From: Clostridium caldaquaticum | Lineage (GTDB): Bacteria > Bacillota > Clostridia > Clostridiales > Clostridiaceae | Assembly (NCBI RefSeq): GCF_023806125.1 | Contig: NZ_JAMSKT010000009.1 | Span: forward strand, 62,001-126,000 | DNA length: 64,000 nt | Direction of reading: 5' to 3' | Shown here: positions 1 through 7,496 of the stretch, in pieces | Position numbering within the stretch: the first letter of the stretch is position 1 | Layout of the letters: each line of letters opens with the position of its first letter | The notes under the pieces: model-generated | What the model was told of the DNA's origin: nothing | What the model saw: only the letters and a program-made list of their open reading frames with translations | The model's database searches: none | Made by a program: the position numbers and the translations under genes

Positions 1-1601
1 TATTTTCTAGAGCGTCTGCTCTTTTTTACTGGTTCTTCTGTTTCAGATACAGTTGTATCCCCTGCTTCTGTTGCTGTATTATTAGAAGTATCTGCTCCTT
101 CAGCCGCTACTGTTTCTGATTTAGAATAAGTTTTTACACCTTCCTGAGCATCTTCTAAAACTTTCATGAATTCATCCTTATCAAGCTTTACTCTTGGAAC
201 TTTAAAATTAAATCTGCCGCCGCCGAAGATGTTTTCTTTCTTTTCAAGCTGCAAGTATCTTTCTTCTCCATCCATAAAGGCTCTTACAGTTAAATCTACT
301 GTTCCTGCTAAAACATTAGCTATTTTTTCATTAATATTAGGTTTTATGGTTGTAAGCTTAGCTCCATTTTTTAGTGTTATTTCTATAGTTACTTCCTTAG
401 AAATATAAATTATTTGATATCCTAAATTCTTAAGTCTTTTTATGGCTGATAAATATTCAGTTCTAACCATATCCCATCCTTTACCAAAACCTGCATCCTG
501 CTCATGGTCTATTCCTAACTTGTTATACATATAAAGCCTGCAGTGTTCATATAAGTCCTCAACTAAATCAATGCACACTCTTTTGAAAGTGTTATCTTTC
601 TTTTCAAGCTCTGTAATAACATCTAAAAATACTTCCCAAGCCATTTTGACTTTTTTAAGTCTTCCTTCAAAAGTTACTTCATCAGCTATCCTTAAAACTG
701 GGCTTGTGGTATTATCTGTATTTCCATCAGTATTTAAGAATAATAAATCATCGAACTGATCAACAAAAGTTGATTTTCCAATGTAACTGTCAGCATATAT
801 CCACATATCCGGATACCTGTCTATTTGCAGTTCTCTCCTAACATTTTGCGGTAATAACATATATGTTTGTCCTCCTTCACAATAACTTTGATATTCACAC
901 CAATCACAAAGTCTTGATGGTGTTTTTTCATATTCTTTTTCATTAATAATCTCCTGGCATCTTAGCTTAAATTCTTGAACCTTAGATTCATCATATGGAA
1001 TTTGAATTACCTTAACTTCCATAGCTTCTAAAGTTTCATGAAGCCTTTTTCTAAACTGATATAAATCCTCAGTCTTCCTTTGCCTTATAGCTGTTTTAGG
1101 AATAAAAATAAATCCTATTTCCGATACCTTAAAGCCGAGTTTTTCTAAGTAATACCTATATAAGTGCAGCTGTTTTGACTCCAGATAATGCTCTATATTA
1201 TTGCTGTATTTAAAGTCATAAATGCTAAGACTTCCATCCTGTGTTTGAATAATAAAGTCTACAAATCCTATAAATTCTGGAAAATCAATTTTAAACTCAT
1301 ATTTTTCTGTCGGCTCTTTATTATGAAGCATTGTATTTATTACAATCTGAGCCTTTTTTACTAATGATGTAAGCTTAATTACTTCATTTACATGAGCATC
1401 AGTAATAACCGGATACTGATTATAATAATATTGCTCCATTGCCTCTATACCTTCCTCAATCCCAAGATGTAAAGCTGAACCTGCAATTAAAGCATTATCT
1501 GCTGTTGGTGAAGGTATTGTTCTTAATTTGTCTTTATATCGCAGTTTGAATTGGTACTTACACTTTTCAAAGCATTCAACTCTGCTGTGGGAAAATTGCA
1601 C
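1..1601 (-). CDS. Cas4/RecB-like Fe-S nuclease fused to Sak4-like AAA ATPase (phage recombination protein)
   Basis: The reading frame is open from a GTG at 1601 to the window edge (533 codons); the last two bases are TA, so a stop probably follows at once. GTG is chosen because AGGAGG lies 7 bases upstream. Residues 1-245 look like a PD-(D/E)XK nuclease: GSALHLG (41-47), FVD (D115), DFK (129-131) and Q144. Cys10 or Cys14 plus Cys232, 235 and 241 fit the four-cysteine Fe-S pattern of Cas4/AddB. Residues 270-278 (ADSYIGKST) are a Walker A motif and VCID near 341 a Walker B, as in Sak4-type (AAA_24) single-strand annealing ATPases. The tail is Glu/Thr-rich and ends in a basic KKSRRSRK stretch. 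It starts inside the VRR-NUC gene. The likely role is DNA processing or annealing in element replication or recombination (inferred). Confidence 0.75.
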   Translation of the reverse strand, partial: MQFSHSRVECFEKCKYQFKLRYKDKLRTIPSPTADNALIAGSALHLGIEEGIEAMEQYYYNQYPVITDAHVNEVIKLTSLVKKAQIVINTMLHNKEPTEKYEFKIDFPEFIGFVDFIIQTQDGSLSIYDFKYSNNIEHYLESKQLHLYRYYLEKLGFKVSEIGFIFIPKTAIRQRKTEDLYQFRKRLHETLEAMEVKVIQIPYDESKVQEFKLRCQEIINEKEYEKTPSRLCDWCEYQSYCEGGQTYMLLPQNVRRELQIDRYPDMWIYADSYIGKSTFVDQFDDLLFLNTDGNTDNTTSPVLRIADEVTFEGRLKKVKMAWEVFLDVITELEKKDNTFKRVCIDLVEDLYEHCRLYMYNKLGIDHEQDAGFGKGWDMVRTEYLSAIKRLKNLGYQIIYISKEVTIEITLKNGAKLTTIKPNINEKIANVLAGTVDLTVRAFMDGEERYLQLEKKENIFGGGRFNFKVPRVKLDKDEFMKVLEDAQEGVKTYSKSETVAAEGADTSNNTATEAGDTTVSETEEPVKKSRRSRK

Positions 1602-1888
1602 ATCAGCACCTCCTCTGTGAGTTTTTTAAATTCTTCAAATCCTTTAGGGTATAAAATTATTCCAATGCCTCCTGCTGCATTTATGTTTTTTATGTTTAAC
1701 TTTTGAAGTTCTGTTGGTTTTCCTTTTTCTGCTTTCAGCTCAATTGCTAGAAAAACTCCATTTATACAGCAGATTAAATCTGGAATACCACTTCTTTGGA
1801 ATCCACCTCCAAAAACTTTAAAATACCATGTTTTTGAAAGTGATTTTAAATATCTTATAACTTTAGTTTGAAACTGCTTTTCTGTCAT
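1523..1888 (-). CDS. VRR-NUC domain nuclease
   Basis: This is a 121-residue single-domain protein. GIPDLI (34-39), the AIELK strand (E50, K52) and the PTELQ segment near 58-62 match the PD-(D/E)XK core of the VRR-NUC family, small nucleases common in phage replication modules. It begins 4 bases inside the helicase gene, which suggests translational coupling. Its last 79 bases overlap the start of the nuclease-ATPase gene in another frame. VRR-NUC genes usually sit beside SNF2-type helicases in phages, as here, so the pair probably acts together on replication or recombination intermediates (inferred). Confidence 0.8.
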   Translation of the reverse strand: MTEKQFQTKVIRYLKSLSKTWYFKVFGGGFQRSGIPDLICCINGVFLAIELKAEKGKPTELQKLNIKNINAAGGIGIILYPKGFEEFKKLTEEVLMCNFPTAELNALKSVSTNSNCDIKTN

Positions 1889-3156
1889 AACATCACCTTT
1901 TCAAATAGCTCTACTGTAAAATCCCGCCTTTCCTTTAGTACTTCAAGTATCTTTTCTTCTATGCTGTTTTCTGTAATAAGATAGTAGTAAAAGCAGGTCC
2001 TATTTTGCCCTATCCTGTGTATTCTCTTTTTTGACTGCATCCAAAATTCACTAGATAGCGGAAGGCTGAAATAAATAATTCTATTTGACTTTTGTAAATT
2101 AACTCCAGATGCTCCTGATTGATACTGAACCAAAGTAATGCTGTTTGATTTATTTTCATAATTTTCAAGGTTTGTTCCATCTCCATTAATATAAGAAATG
2201 GGTCTATCTATCTTAAAACATATGTTTTTTATAATCTCAAACTCTCTTTTAAAATTGTAGAAGATAACAAATCTATCATTACTGGATTCAAAGATATCTT
2301 TTAGCACCTGATGTTTATTTGAGTTGTAAATAGATGTTAACTGCCTTAGATACAATAACTTTGTAAGTGCTGTATCTCCTGCTAAAGTTTCACCATCAAT
2401 TGTAATAACTCTGTCTTTTTTAAACTTTTTATATTCTGCTGTATTAGCAACACTAACTAAGGTTTCAATCTGCTCCGGCAGGTCAAATACTTCTTCTGTT
2501 TTCATAAATACTGCACCATGGGATTTTAGTTTTTCCTTTAACCTATCAACATTTTTATAGCCTTTTACAACTGGAATTTTAAATCCTCCAACATCAATCT
2601 TTTCTGTAATTGTGTAGTGATTATAAAAGGACTTTTTACTTATGCTCCATCCAAGAAGTCTAAGCTGTGACCACAGTTCCTCATATTTTCCACCTGTTGG
2701 AGTACCAGAAAGAAGAATTACATTTTCAGGATTAAGACTTAAAATAAATTTTGCCCTGTTGGATGTTTCATTTTTGATATACTGTGATTCATCAAGTATT
2801 AATGTAAAATCCTTTAGCTTTTGTAATTGCTTCCTTCGCCATACCAAATCATAATTAATAATAATTACACTATTTTGTGGTATGCTCTCTATAGATTGGT
2901 TCTTGAAAATTATAATTTCTAAGTCATAGTAGTTTTTAAAATGTTCTTCCCAATCTTTGATTTTAGACTTTTGGCAGATAAGAAGATTATAAGGTGCATT
3001 TAATTGTTTCATTTTCTCTGAACCTAAAAATGTCTTGCCAAGCCCCATGTCCAAATAATATGCAACTTGATTTGAGTTTTGGGTCTTCTTTAGCACTTCT
3101 ATTTGATGTGGGTAAAGTTTAATTCTTATCACCTGCCTAAACAACATTTCTATCAA
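1885..3156 (-). CDS. SNF2-type DEAD/DEAH-box helicase (phage)
   Basis: This 423-residue superfamily 2 helicase has a Walker A motif (DMGLGKT, about 36-42), DESQ as motif II, SGTPTGG as motif III, and a C-terminal RecA-like domain ending in QSKKRIHRIGQ (motif VI), the SNF2/Rad54 signature. It is the compact form found in Firmicutes phages and lacks chromatin-type accessory domains. The frame opens inside the antirepressor gene (20-base overlap) and the true start is uncertain: TTG at 3156, an ATG three codons later and a GTG further in are all possible. No strong ribosome site distinguishes them. The protein likely works with the VRR-NUC nuclease that follows. Confidence 0.82.
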   Translation of the reverse strand: MIEMLFRQVIRIKLYPHQIEVLKKTQNSNQVAYYLDMGLGKTFLGSEKMKQLNAPYNLLICQKSKIKDWEEHFKNYYDLEIIIFKNQSIESIPQNSVIIINYDLVWRRKQLQKLKDFTLILDESQYIKNETSNRAKFILSLNPENVILLSGTPTGGKYEELWSQLRLLGWSISKKSFYNHYTITEKIDVGGFKIPVVKGYKNVDRLKEKLKSHGAVFMKTEEVFDLPEQIETLVSVANTAEYKKFKKDRVITIDGETLAGDTALTKLLYLRQLTSIYNSNKHQVLKDIFESSNDRFVIFYNFKREFEIIKNICFKIDRPISYINGDGTNLENYENKSNSITLVQYQSGASGVNLQKSNRIIYFSLPLSSEFWMQSKKRIHRIGQNRTCFYYYLITENSIEEKILEVLKERRDFTVELFEKVML

Positions 3157-3847
3157 CTAATCCTTTAATTAATAATCTAAATGTTTCTCTACCTTTAGGT
3201 GTAATTAACGTTTGTGTTCCTACCCAGCCGGTTTTATCATTCTTCGATTCTTTTATTTCAAACAAACCGTTATTTTTATCAGCATATGGTTTTAAATTTC
3301 TCTTCTTATCTCGATAAATATATTTATTATCAATTAGAAATTTTATAAAGTCCTTTTCCTTTATCTTTAATTCTTTTGCTGTATCCCTAAAATTAGTAAG
3401 CAGATTCCTGTCTACCAGTTCATCAAAATACTCTGCCTTTGGTCTCATAATTTCATTTTCAACGTTTAACCTTGAATTTACTAATTTTAGAGATTGAATC
3501 TGTTTCTCCGCCATTTTCAAAGCTCTTGACATTACCATTTCAGGTGTATTCCATGCCTTTTCAATAGAAAGAAAATACTGCCTAGCCATTTTCCCTTTTT
3601 CAGTCCTTTGAATCATACATATTTCTTTTGCCATAGGTATTGTTAAACAATAGTCCCTTGTTGGCTGATGGTTTTGAGGGTGGTCAAAAATGACCGGGGT
3701 ATAATCTATTCCTTCTTTAAACCCGTATTCACACATCCTTGGAAACCAATGCCTGAACTCTGTTGCTATTTCTAAAAACTTATGAAGTTCTCTTGCTGAT
3801 ACTGTTGGTTCTTCTGTACTGTAATTTACTTTAATTAATTCATTCAT
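3137..3847 (-). CDS. Phage antirepressor (AntA N-terminus, KilAC-type C-terminus)
   Basis: The protein has 236 residues. The N-terminal part (about 12-95: VSARELHKFLE, FRHWFPRM, YCLTIPMAKEICMIQRTEKGK) is the AntA/AntB antirepressor domain. A coiled linker follows at about 105-135, and the C-terminal part (about 135-230) resembles the ANT/KilAC DNA-binding domain. In temperate phages such proteins counteract the repressor or modulate replication genes. It lies between small regulators and the helicase, consistent with the first gene of the replication module. Its Shine-Dalgarno sequence (GGGAGGAAAAAG before the ATG) is good. Its presence is strong evidence that this region is phage-derived. 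Confidence 0.85.
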   Translation of the reverse strand: MNELIKVNYSTEEPTVSARELHKFLEIATEFRHWFPRMCEYGFKEGIDYTPVIFDHPQNHQPTRDYCLTIPMAKEICMIQRTEKGKMARQYFLSIEKAWNTPEMVMSRALKMAEKQIQSLKLVNSRLNVENEIMRPKAEYFDELVDRNLLTNFRDTAKELKIKEKDFIKFLIDNKYIYRDKKRNLKPYADKNNGLFEIKESKNDKTGWVGTQTLITPKGRETFRLLIKGLVDRNVV

Positions 3848-3861
3848 AACTTTTTCCTCCC

Positions 3862-4113
3862 TTATATTTTTTTAGCATCTTCAAAAATATCAGCATAATC
3901 TTCAAGTTTAACTTCAATTAGCTTTTCTGCACCATATTTTCTTAATAGTGCTTTAATTTCTGCTATTTTACCTTTTTTCATTTTCTCTGTTAGCACCATG
4001 CTTATATCTTGAATGCTTATTTGATCATTTATTGTATGGTTCTTTGCTTTTGCTCGATATTCTGCTGCAAGTCTTTCCAGTTCTTCTGCAAGAACTAAAT
4101 TTATATCAGTCAT
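3862..4113 (-). CDS. Small phage protein, helical, acidic
   Basis: The predicted protein is 83 residues from the ATG at 4113. That ATG is preferred over an upstream in-frame GTG at 4131, because AAGGAGGTG lies 6-7 bases before it and the GTG has no ribosome site. The sequence is mainly helical: an N-terminal helix (LAEELERLAAEYRAKAKN), then a segment containing KIAEIKALLRKYGAEKL and ending in YADIFEDAKKI. Short proteins of this pattern are common beside antirepressors in Firmicutes prophages and are sometimes misnamed as rRNA biogenesis proteins. No function is assigned. Confidence 0.6.
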   Translation of the reverse strand: MTDINLVLAEELERLAAEYRAKAKNHTINDQISIQDISMVLTEKMKKGKIAEIKALLRKYGAEKLIEVKLEDYADIFEDAKKI

Positions 4114-4133
4114 AAATTCCACCTCCTTCACCC

Positions 4134-4457
4134 TTATGCTTTTAGAGCAAAGTCTTTGATAATGCTATTCATTACGGCAAGGTCGTCACCTGACAGCATG
4201 ATACTTAATCGTTTTAATAATTCCACTTGTTCTGGCTTTAAATATTTTTGATTTAACTTATAACCATCTGCAATCTTAATACCTCCACCATGTCGTCCTC
4301 GAATAGTTTCTATCGGGTAAGAAAGCGATAGGATATCAATATCATTTTTAATGGTTCTAATACTAACCCCAAACTCATTTGCTAAGTTAGCCATTGTGTC
4401 TTGCCTTCTATAACATAATCTTTCTATGATTTCTATGCGTCTTTCATTTGGTCCCAT
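4134..4457 (-). CDS. DeoR/HTH_11-type DNA-binding regulator
   Basis: This 107-residue protein opens with a winged helix-turn-helix (about 5-62): RRIEIIERLCYRRQ, then TMANLANEFGVSIRTIKNDI as the HTH and ETIRGRHGGGIKI as the wing. The rest is a short helical tail. It has no ligand-binding domain, as is common in phage-borne regulators. The ATG is preceded by an unbroken run of eight G residues that must act as the ribosome site, an unusual and potentially unstable arrangement. It likely controls element genes; the target is unknown. Confidence 0.72.
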   Translation of the reverse strand: MGPNERRIEIIERLCYRRQDTMANLANEFGVSIRTIKNDIDILSLSYPIETIRGRHGGGIKIADGYKLNQKYLKPEQVELLKRLSIMLSGDDLAVMNSIIKDFALKA

Positions 4458-4462
4458 CGCTT

Positions 4463-4470
4463 CCCCCCCC
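4463..4470 (-). promoter_or_regulatory. G8 homopolymer serving as ribosome binding site
   Basis: On the coding strand, eight consecutive G residues lie five bases before the ATG of the HTH gene, within AAAGGGGGGGGAAGCG. Such runs are rare in this AT-rich sequence. A one-base slip would change the spacing and strength of the ribosome site. Confidence 0.6.
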
Positions 4471-4561
4471 TTTCCTTTGCTCTGTGATATAAGAATAAAA
4501 GTTAAATATGCAGACTTTTTGCTTATTTAAAAAAATTTTAGTTTCTGCAGCAATAAAAAAT

Positions 4562-4625
4562 AGCCGGAGAAATGTTATGTGCTAAAGAACAATCCTTAAA
4601 TGCACATTTACATTTCAATCCGGCT
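4562..4625 (-). terminator. Long imperfect hairpin, probable terminator
   Basis: Left arm 4562-4582 and right arm 4602-4625 pair as AGCCGGA/TCCGGCT, GAAATGT/ACATTTC and GTGC/GCAC, with small bulges and a 19-base loop. On the minus strand the outer stem is followed by ATTTTTTATT. That places a rho-independent terminator about 50 bases after the 75-residue gene that starts at 4901. Confidence 0.6.
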
Positions 4626-4673
4626 ATCTAAGCAGCTCACAAGGGATTGGATTTTATTTGATTTTTATATTAT

Positions 4674-4901
4674 TTAAGATGCTTCTTCTCTTTTCTTCTT
4701 ATAAATAAACTTACAGACTTCTTTAATTCGTACCATTGTCGTCTTATCCACATATGGACTTATAACTGAACTAATATCAATTAAAACAGGTTCCTTATGC
4801 TCTCTGCATTTTATTGATATTAAGAAAGCATCTTCTTCAATAAGAATTTTAAATAGTAGCTTTTTATATTTTCCTTTGTCTCTCACTTCTTCTAATACCA
4901 T
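4674..4901 (-). CDS. Small hypothetical element protein
   Basis: The predicted product is 75 residues. The ATG at 4901 is chosen because GGAGGTG lies a few bases before it; an in-frame ATG four codons upstream would place that ribosome site inside the gene. The protein is charged, with alternating beta strands (KKLLFKILIEEDAFLISIKC) and a Lys-rich C-terminus (KFIYKKKREEAS). I do not recognise the family. It is preceded by a 200-base regulatory region and followed by a hairpin terminator, so it is probably a single-gene unit in the early or immunity region. Confidence 0.55.
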   Translation of the reverse strand: MVLEEVRDKGKYKKLLFKILIEEDAFLISIKCREHKEPVLIDISSVISPYVDKTTMVRIKEVCKFIYKKKREEAS

Positions 4902-4945
4902 AGGCACCTCCATTTTTTTCCTATTCGTGTCATGTCAGCTTTTAA

Positions 4946-4953
4946 GCGAACAT
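4946..4953. promoter_or_regulatory. GCGAACAT motif, copy 1 (candidate element operator)
   Basis: TTTTAAGCGAACATATAAC lies about 45 bases upstream of the 75-residue gene. The same core recurs at 5056 and 10066, each time in an intergenic region of the element. Site and binding protein are inferred. Confidence 0.4.
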
Positions 4954-5055
4954 ATAACTAAAAAAATTTTGCCTTGCTTTTATAACTTGTATGCATTTAA
5001 CCATTAAGATAATGTAAGCGTAAAATTTACACATTTGTTTTATGTACGCTCACAT

Positions 5056-5082
5056 GCGAACATGTTATTTTAAAATAACAAC
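5056..5082. promoter_or_regulatory. GCGAACAT motif, copy 2, beside a palindrome
   Basis: CATGCGAACATG is followed directly by the 16-base perfect palindrome GTTATTTTAAAATAAC (about 5064-5079). The pair lies downstream of the first ImmA gene and upstream of the 75-residue gene. It is a plausible operator for the XRE or DeoR-type regulator nearby; which one is not known. Confidence 0.4.
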
Positions 5083-5108
5083 ACGAGCTATAGCTCCTGC
5101 TGTCATCT

Positions 5109-5795
5109 TTACATTGAAATTCCCAAAGTATTTAATCTTATTCCTGCAGCCTGTTTTGATACTTCAAATGTGGATGCTAATTCATCAATTATTAAATCTT
5201 TTATTATTGATTGACTAATTCCTTTTAATCTACAATATTTTCCTCTTAACTCTTCTGCCTTTATTTTAAACATTTCTGCTGGCATTAAGATTGCTGCTGC
5301 TATGTTATCAGCCTGCCACTCTATCCACTCATCTGCTGTTTTAGGCTTGTATGCTTTTTGTTTAGGACATCTGCAGGCTTTTGCCATAGCTTTATCTTTA
5401 TAGGACAGTGTCATAAATCTTAATTGATGCTTGTCCCAATGAACCATTTCATGGGTAACAGTAAACCTTTCTCTGCCTCTATTTGCTATTTCAGAAAGAT
5501 CGCTTTCAACTAGAAGAGTTCCTTTTTTATATTGTCTTGCAATATTTTGCTGAGTATCCTTATCATAAAGTTCCACACATCCATCAGAAAAAATCATCAT
5601 ACCTAAAATATCGCAGTTTCTATCGATATTTACATAGTCTATTTCAAGTCCCATTTTAAGCTCTGCAATATCTTCTACTGGTATTGCCATTGGTTCTTTC
5701 AAACCTTGCGGATAGTATTTTTGCAAAAATTTAGCTGCTTCTTTATCTATATCCCCTTTTCTGATGATGGGAACTAAATCATTATTCAAATTCAT
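5109..5795 (-). CDS. ImmA/IrrE-type metallopeptidase (copy 1)
   Basis: The protein has 228 residues. The zinc site is HEMVH (115-119) with a second-shell EWQAD (159-163), the HExxH...ExxxD arrangement of the ImmA/IrrE (COG2856) family. These proteases cleave a cognate XRE-type repressor to relieve element repression, as ImmA does with ImmR in ICEBs1. The XRE gene lies one gene upstream in the same operon. The N-terminal beta-rich part (DILGMMIFSDG) also occurs in the second ImmA-like protein at 6632, so the two are paralogues. The start ATG has GGGGATGGGG as a loose ribosome site. Confidence 0.82.
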   Translation of the reverse strand: MNLNNDLVPIIRKGDIDKEAAKFLQKYYPQGLKEPMAIPVEDIAELKMGLEIDYVNIDRNCDILGMMIFSDGCVELYDKDTQQNIARQYKKGTLLVESDLSEIANRGRERFTVTHEMVHWDKHQLRFMTLSYKDKAMAKACRCPKQKAYKPKTADEWIEWQADNIAAAILMPAEMFKIKAEELRGKYCRLKGISQSIIKDLIIDELASTFEVSKQAAGIRLNTLGISM

Positions 5796-5811
5796 TATAA
5801 CCCCATCCCCT

Positions 5812-6180
5812 TTATTTATTGTAAGCTTCTATGTCATTTATAACAAAATCACTTAATGAAGCATTATCTAATACTGCACTGCAGCTTAATTTAAACCATT
5901 GGCGTATTGACTCTGAAATATTTTCTTTAGCAAAATAATCCCCTATTTCTATATCACAATTAACAAGTATATCAAAACTTACTTCTTCATCATCTTGCTT
6001 GATGTTATTGACCCTTAATATTTCTATATTATCCAATTCAGCTTCTAAAACTTCTATTACATCTCTAGCTCTTAATGTTAAGTCATACTCAGAATAGTTA
6101 TTCATTATTTCATCTTGTAAAGCATCAAAAATTTGTTGGTAAAACTGTTCTTCTATCATACCTTTAAAATAATCATTCAT
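5812..6180 (-). CDS. Hypothetical protein between XRE regulator and ImmA
   Basis: The predicted protein has 122 residues and is very acidic (many Asp/Glu, for example KQDDEEVSFDILVNCDIEIGD). It shows a mixed helix/strand pattern and no motif I recognise. It sits 14 bases after the XRE gene and 16 bases before immA copy 1, so it is almost certainly co-translated with them. Its acidity and position suggest an accessory factor of the immunity module, for example a modulator of the protease or the repressor, but this is speculation from context. Confidence 0.6.
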   Translation of the reverse strand: MNDYFKGMIEEQFYQQIFDALQDEIMNNYSEYDLTLRARDVIEVLEAELDNIEILRVNNIKQDDEEVSFDILVNCDIEIGDYFAKENISESIRQWFKLSCSAVLDNASLSDFVINDIEAYNK

Positions 6181-6194
6181 GAGTATCCCCCTCT

Positions 6195-6575
6195 CTACTC
6201 TTTCTCATCTAAGGCTTTAATAAATTCAAGCCAAGCCTTTTCTGTAATATCACTTTTCCCCTCACTTTCGATTTTACGTGCTTTTCTAAGGGCAGTTCTA
6301 GCTAAACCACTTTCTTTGATATAATCAGGTAAGTCCATAGGGATTTCATCCCTATCTTCAGATGCTATATCAATCATATAATCTGTTTCTTCTTGTGTTA
6401 GCCCTAATATTTTTGCTATTTCCTCCATCTTATTGATATTAGGTGGATTTCTTCTCCCTTTTTCAATATCACTCCAATATGCTGGAGAGATATCTAACAA
6501 ATCTGCCATCTTTCTTAGACTTATATCCTTTTGTTTTCTTTTTTCTGCAATAAAATCCCCAAACTTACTACTCAT
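6195..6575 (-). CDS. XRE-family repressor-like regulator
   Basis: The product is 126 residues from the ATG at 6575, chosen because AAGGAGGTG lies 8 bases upstream; the apparent GTG three codons earlier overlaps that ribosome site. The N-terminal helix-turn-helix (about 5-65) is of Cro/C1 type: ISLRKMADLLDISPAYWSDIEKGRRNPP. The C-terminal half is helical and charged (LARTALRKARKIESEGK) and may be the region cut by ImmA in related systems. It lies between two ImmA-like genes, the classic repressor-protease arrangement of ICEs and prophages. Confidence 0.82.
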   Translation of the reverse strand: MSSKFGDFIAEKRKQKDISLRKMADLLDISPAYWSDIEKGRRNPPNINKMEEIAKILGLTQEETDYMIDIASEDRDEIPMDLPDYIKESGLARTALRKARKIESEGKSDITEKAWLEFIKALDEKE

Positions 6576-6631
6576 AATATACACCTCCTTCCACTGTCAG
6601 CATTATTTATTTAAAATTGAATTTTGAACAC

Positions 6632-7420
6632 TTAGATAATAGAAAACTGCTTATATTCCTGTTTTTCCTTAATGAAATTCAAATTTTTAAGTCTTATCTT
6701 TGCAGCTGTTAAAGATACGTCAAATGTATCTGCAATTTCACGACTTAAGACATCTGCCCATAAATCTTTTTCAAAATCAGTTCCCATTTCATAACACATT
6801 CTCACCATACCTGCTGACTTAAATTTAGCTGTTATATATCTTGTAAAGATTTTCTTAGGCATCAATAATGCTGAAGCCATATAATCCGCCTGCCATTCAA
6901 TCCAATCATCATCAGTTACAAGCTGCCTTTTCCCTGTACTTTCAATATCAGTTGTACGACACTTTATCACCGGCTCGTTTTGGGGTTCACTATCAAATAA
7001 TGTCATCTGCATTTTATTAATTGTGTAAATATGTCTGTGTAAAAGCCAATGTGCTATCTCGTGTGCATGAGTAAAACGGCCTCTTCTTAATTGTTCTTCA
7101 TTCAAAAGACTATTGTCTATTAATATAGTCCCTTCATTTACTGGTATTCTTTTCGCTTTATTATTATCTGCATCATATACAGGAATATAACAATCATTAA
7201 ATACTGTCATTCCTAATATGGATTGATTATGCGTCAAATCTTGATAGTCCATTTCCAATCCGGCATAACATTCTGAAAAATGCTCAACATCTAAACTGCA
7301 AGGTTCCTGAAGGATCTTTGAATTATAGTCATGTAAAACTCTTTCTGCTAAATCATCTATCTCTGCTCTTTTAACAACAGGAGTCCCATTATTTTTAGTT
7401 TTAAAATCCAATTGAATCAA
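6632..7420 (-). CDS. ImmA/IrrE-type metallopeptidase (copy 2)
   Basis: The product is 262 residues from a TTG at 7420. The frame is open back to a GTG at 7465, but that GTG sits at or before the expected transcription start of the promoter at 7467-7496. The TTG has GAGAGGG 8 bases upstream. The zinc motif HEIAH (about 120-124) and the EWQAD motif place it in the ImmA/IrrE family. LGMTVFND, IEWQADYMASALLMP and the C-terminal SLTAAKIRLKNL mirror copy 1. It is the first gene of the immunity operon, 57 bases before the XRE gene. Having two proteases around one XRE regulator is unusual. Confidence 0.8.
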   Translation of the reverse strand: MIQLDFKTKNNGTPVVKRAEIDDLAERVLHDYNSKILQEPCSLDVEHFSECYAGLEMDYQDLTHNQSILGMTVFNDCYIPVYDADNNKAKRIPVNEGTILIDNSLLNEEQLRRGRFTHAHEIAHWLLHRHIYTINKMQMTLFDSEPQNEPVIKCRTTDIESTGKRQLVTDDDWIEWQADYMASALLMPKKIFTRYITAKFKSAGMVRMCYEMGTDFEKDLWADVLSREIADTFDVSLTAAKIRLKNLNFIKEKQEYKQFSII

Positions 7421-7466
7421 TCTACCATCCCTCTCATAAATGCATGTATGCTTTAATGCTAACACT

Positions 7467-7496
7467 ATTATAATATGGCATATTATTCCTTGTCAA
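7467..7496 (-). promoter_or_regulatory. Promoter of the ImmA-XRE-ImmA operon
   Basis: TTGACA at 7491-7496 and TATAAT at 7467-7472 on the minus strand are separated by 18 bases, a perfect -35/-10 pair. The predicted transcript starts near 7460 and supports the TTG start at 7420. Confidence 0.7.

Noticed and set aside
166-759. Plus-strand reading frames at the left edge
   Set aside because: They are antisense to the nuclease-ATPase gene, lack ribosome sites and have odd Ser/Phe/Leu composition.
4946-5063. GCGAACAT motifs as LexA boxes
   Set aside because: They keep only the CGAAC half; the GTTC/GTTT second half is missing, unlike the boxes at 16,046 and 16,093.
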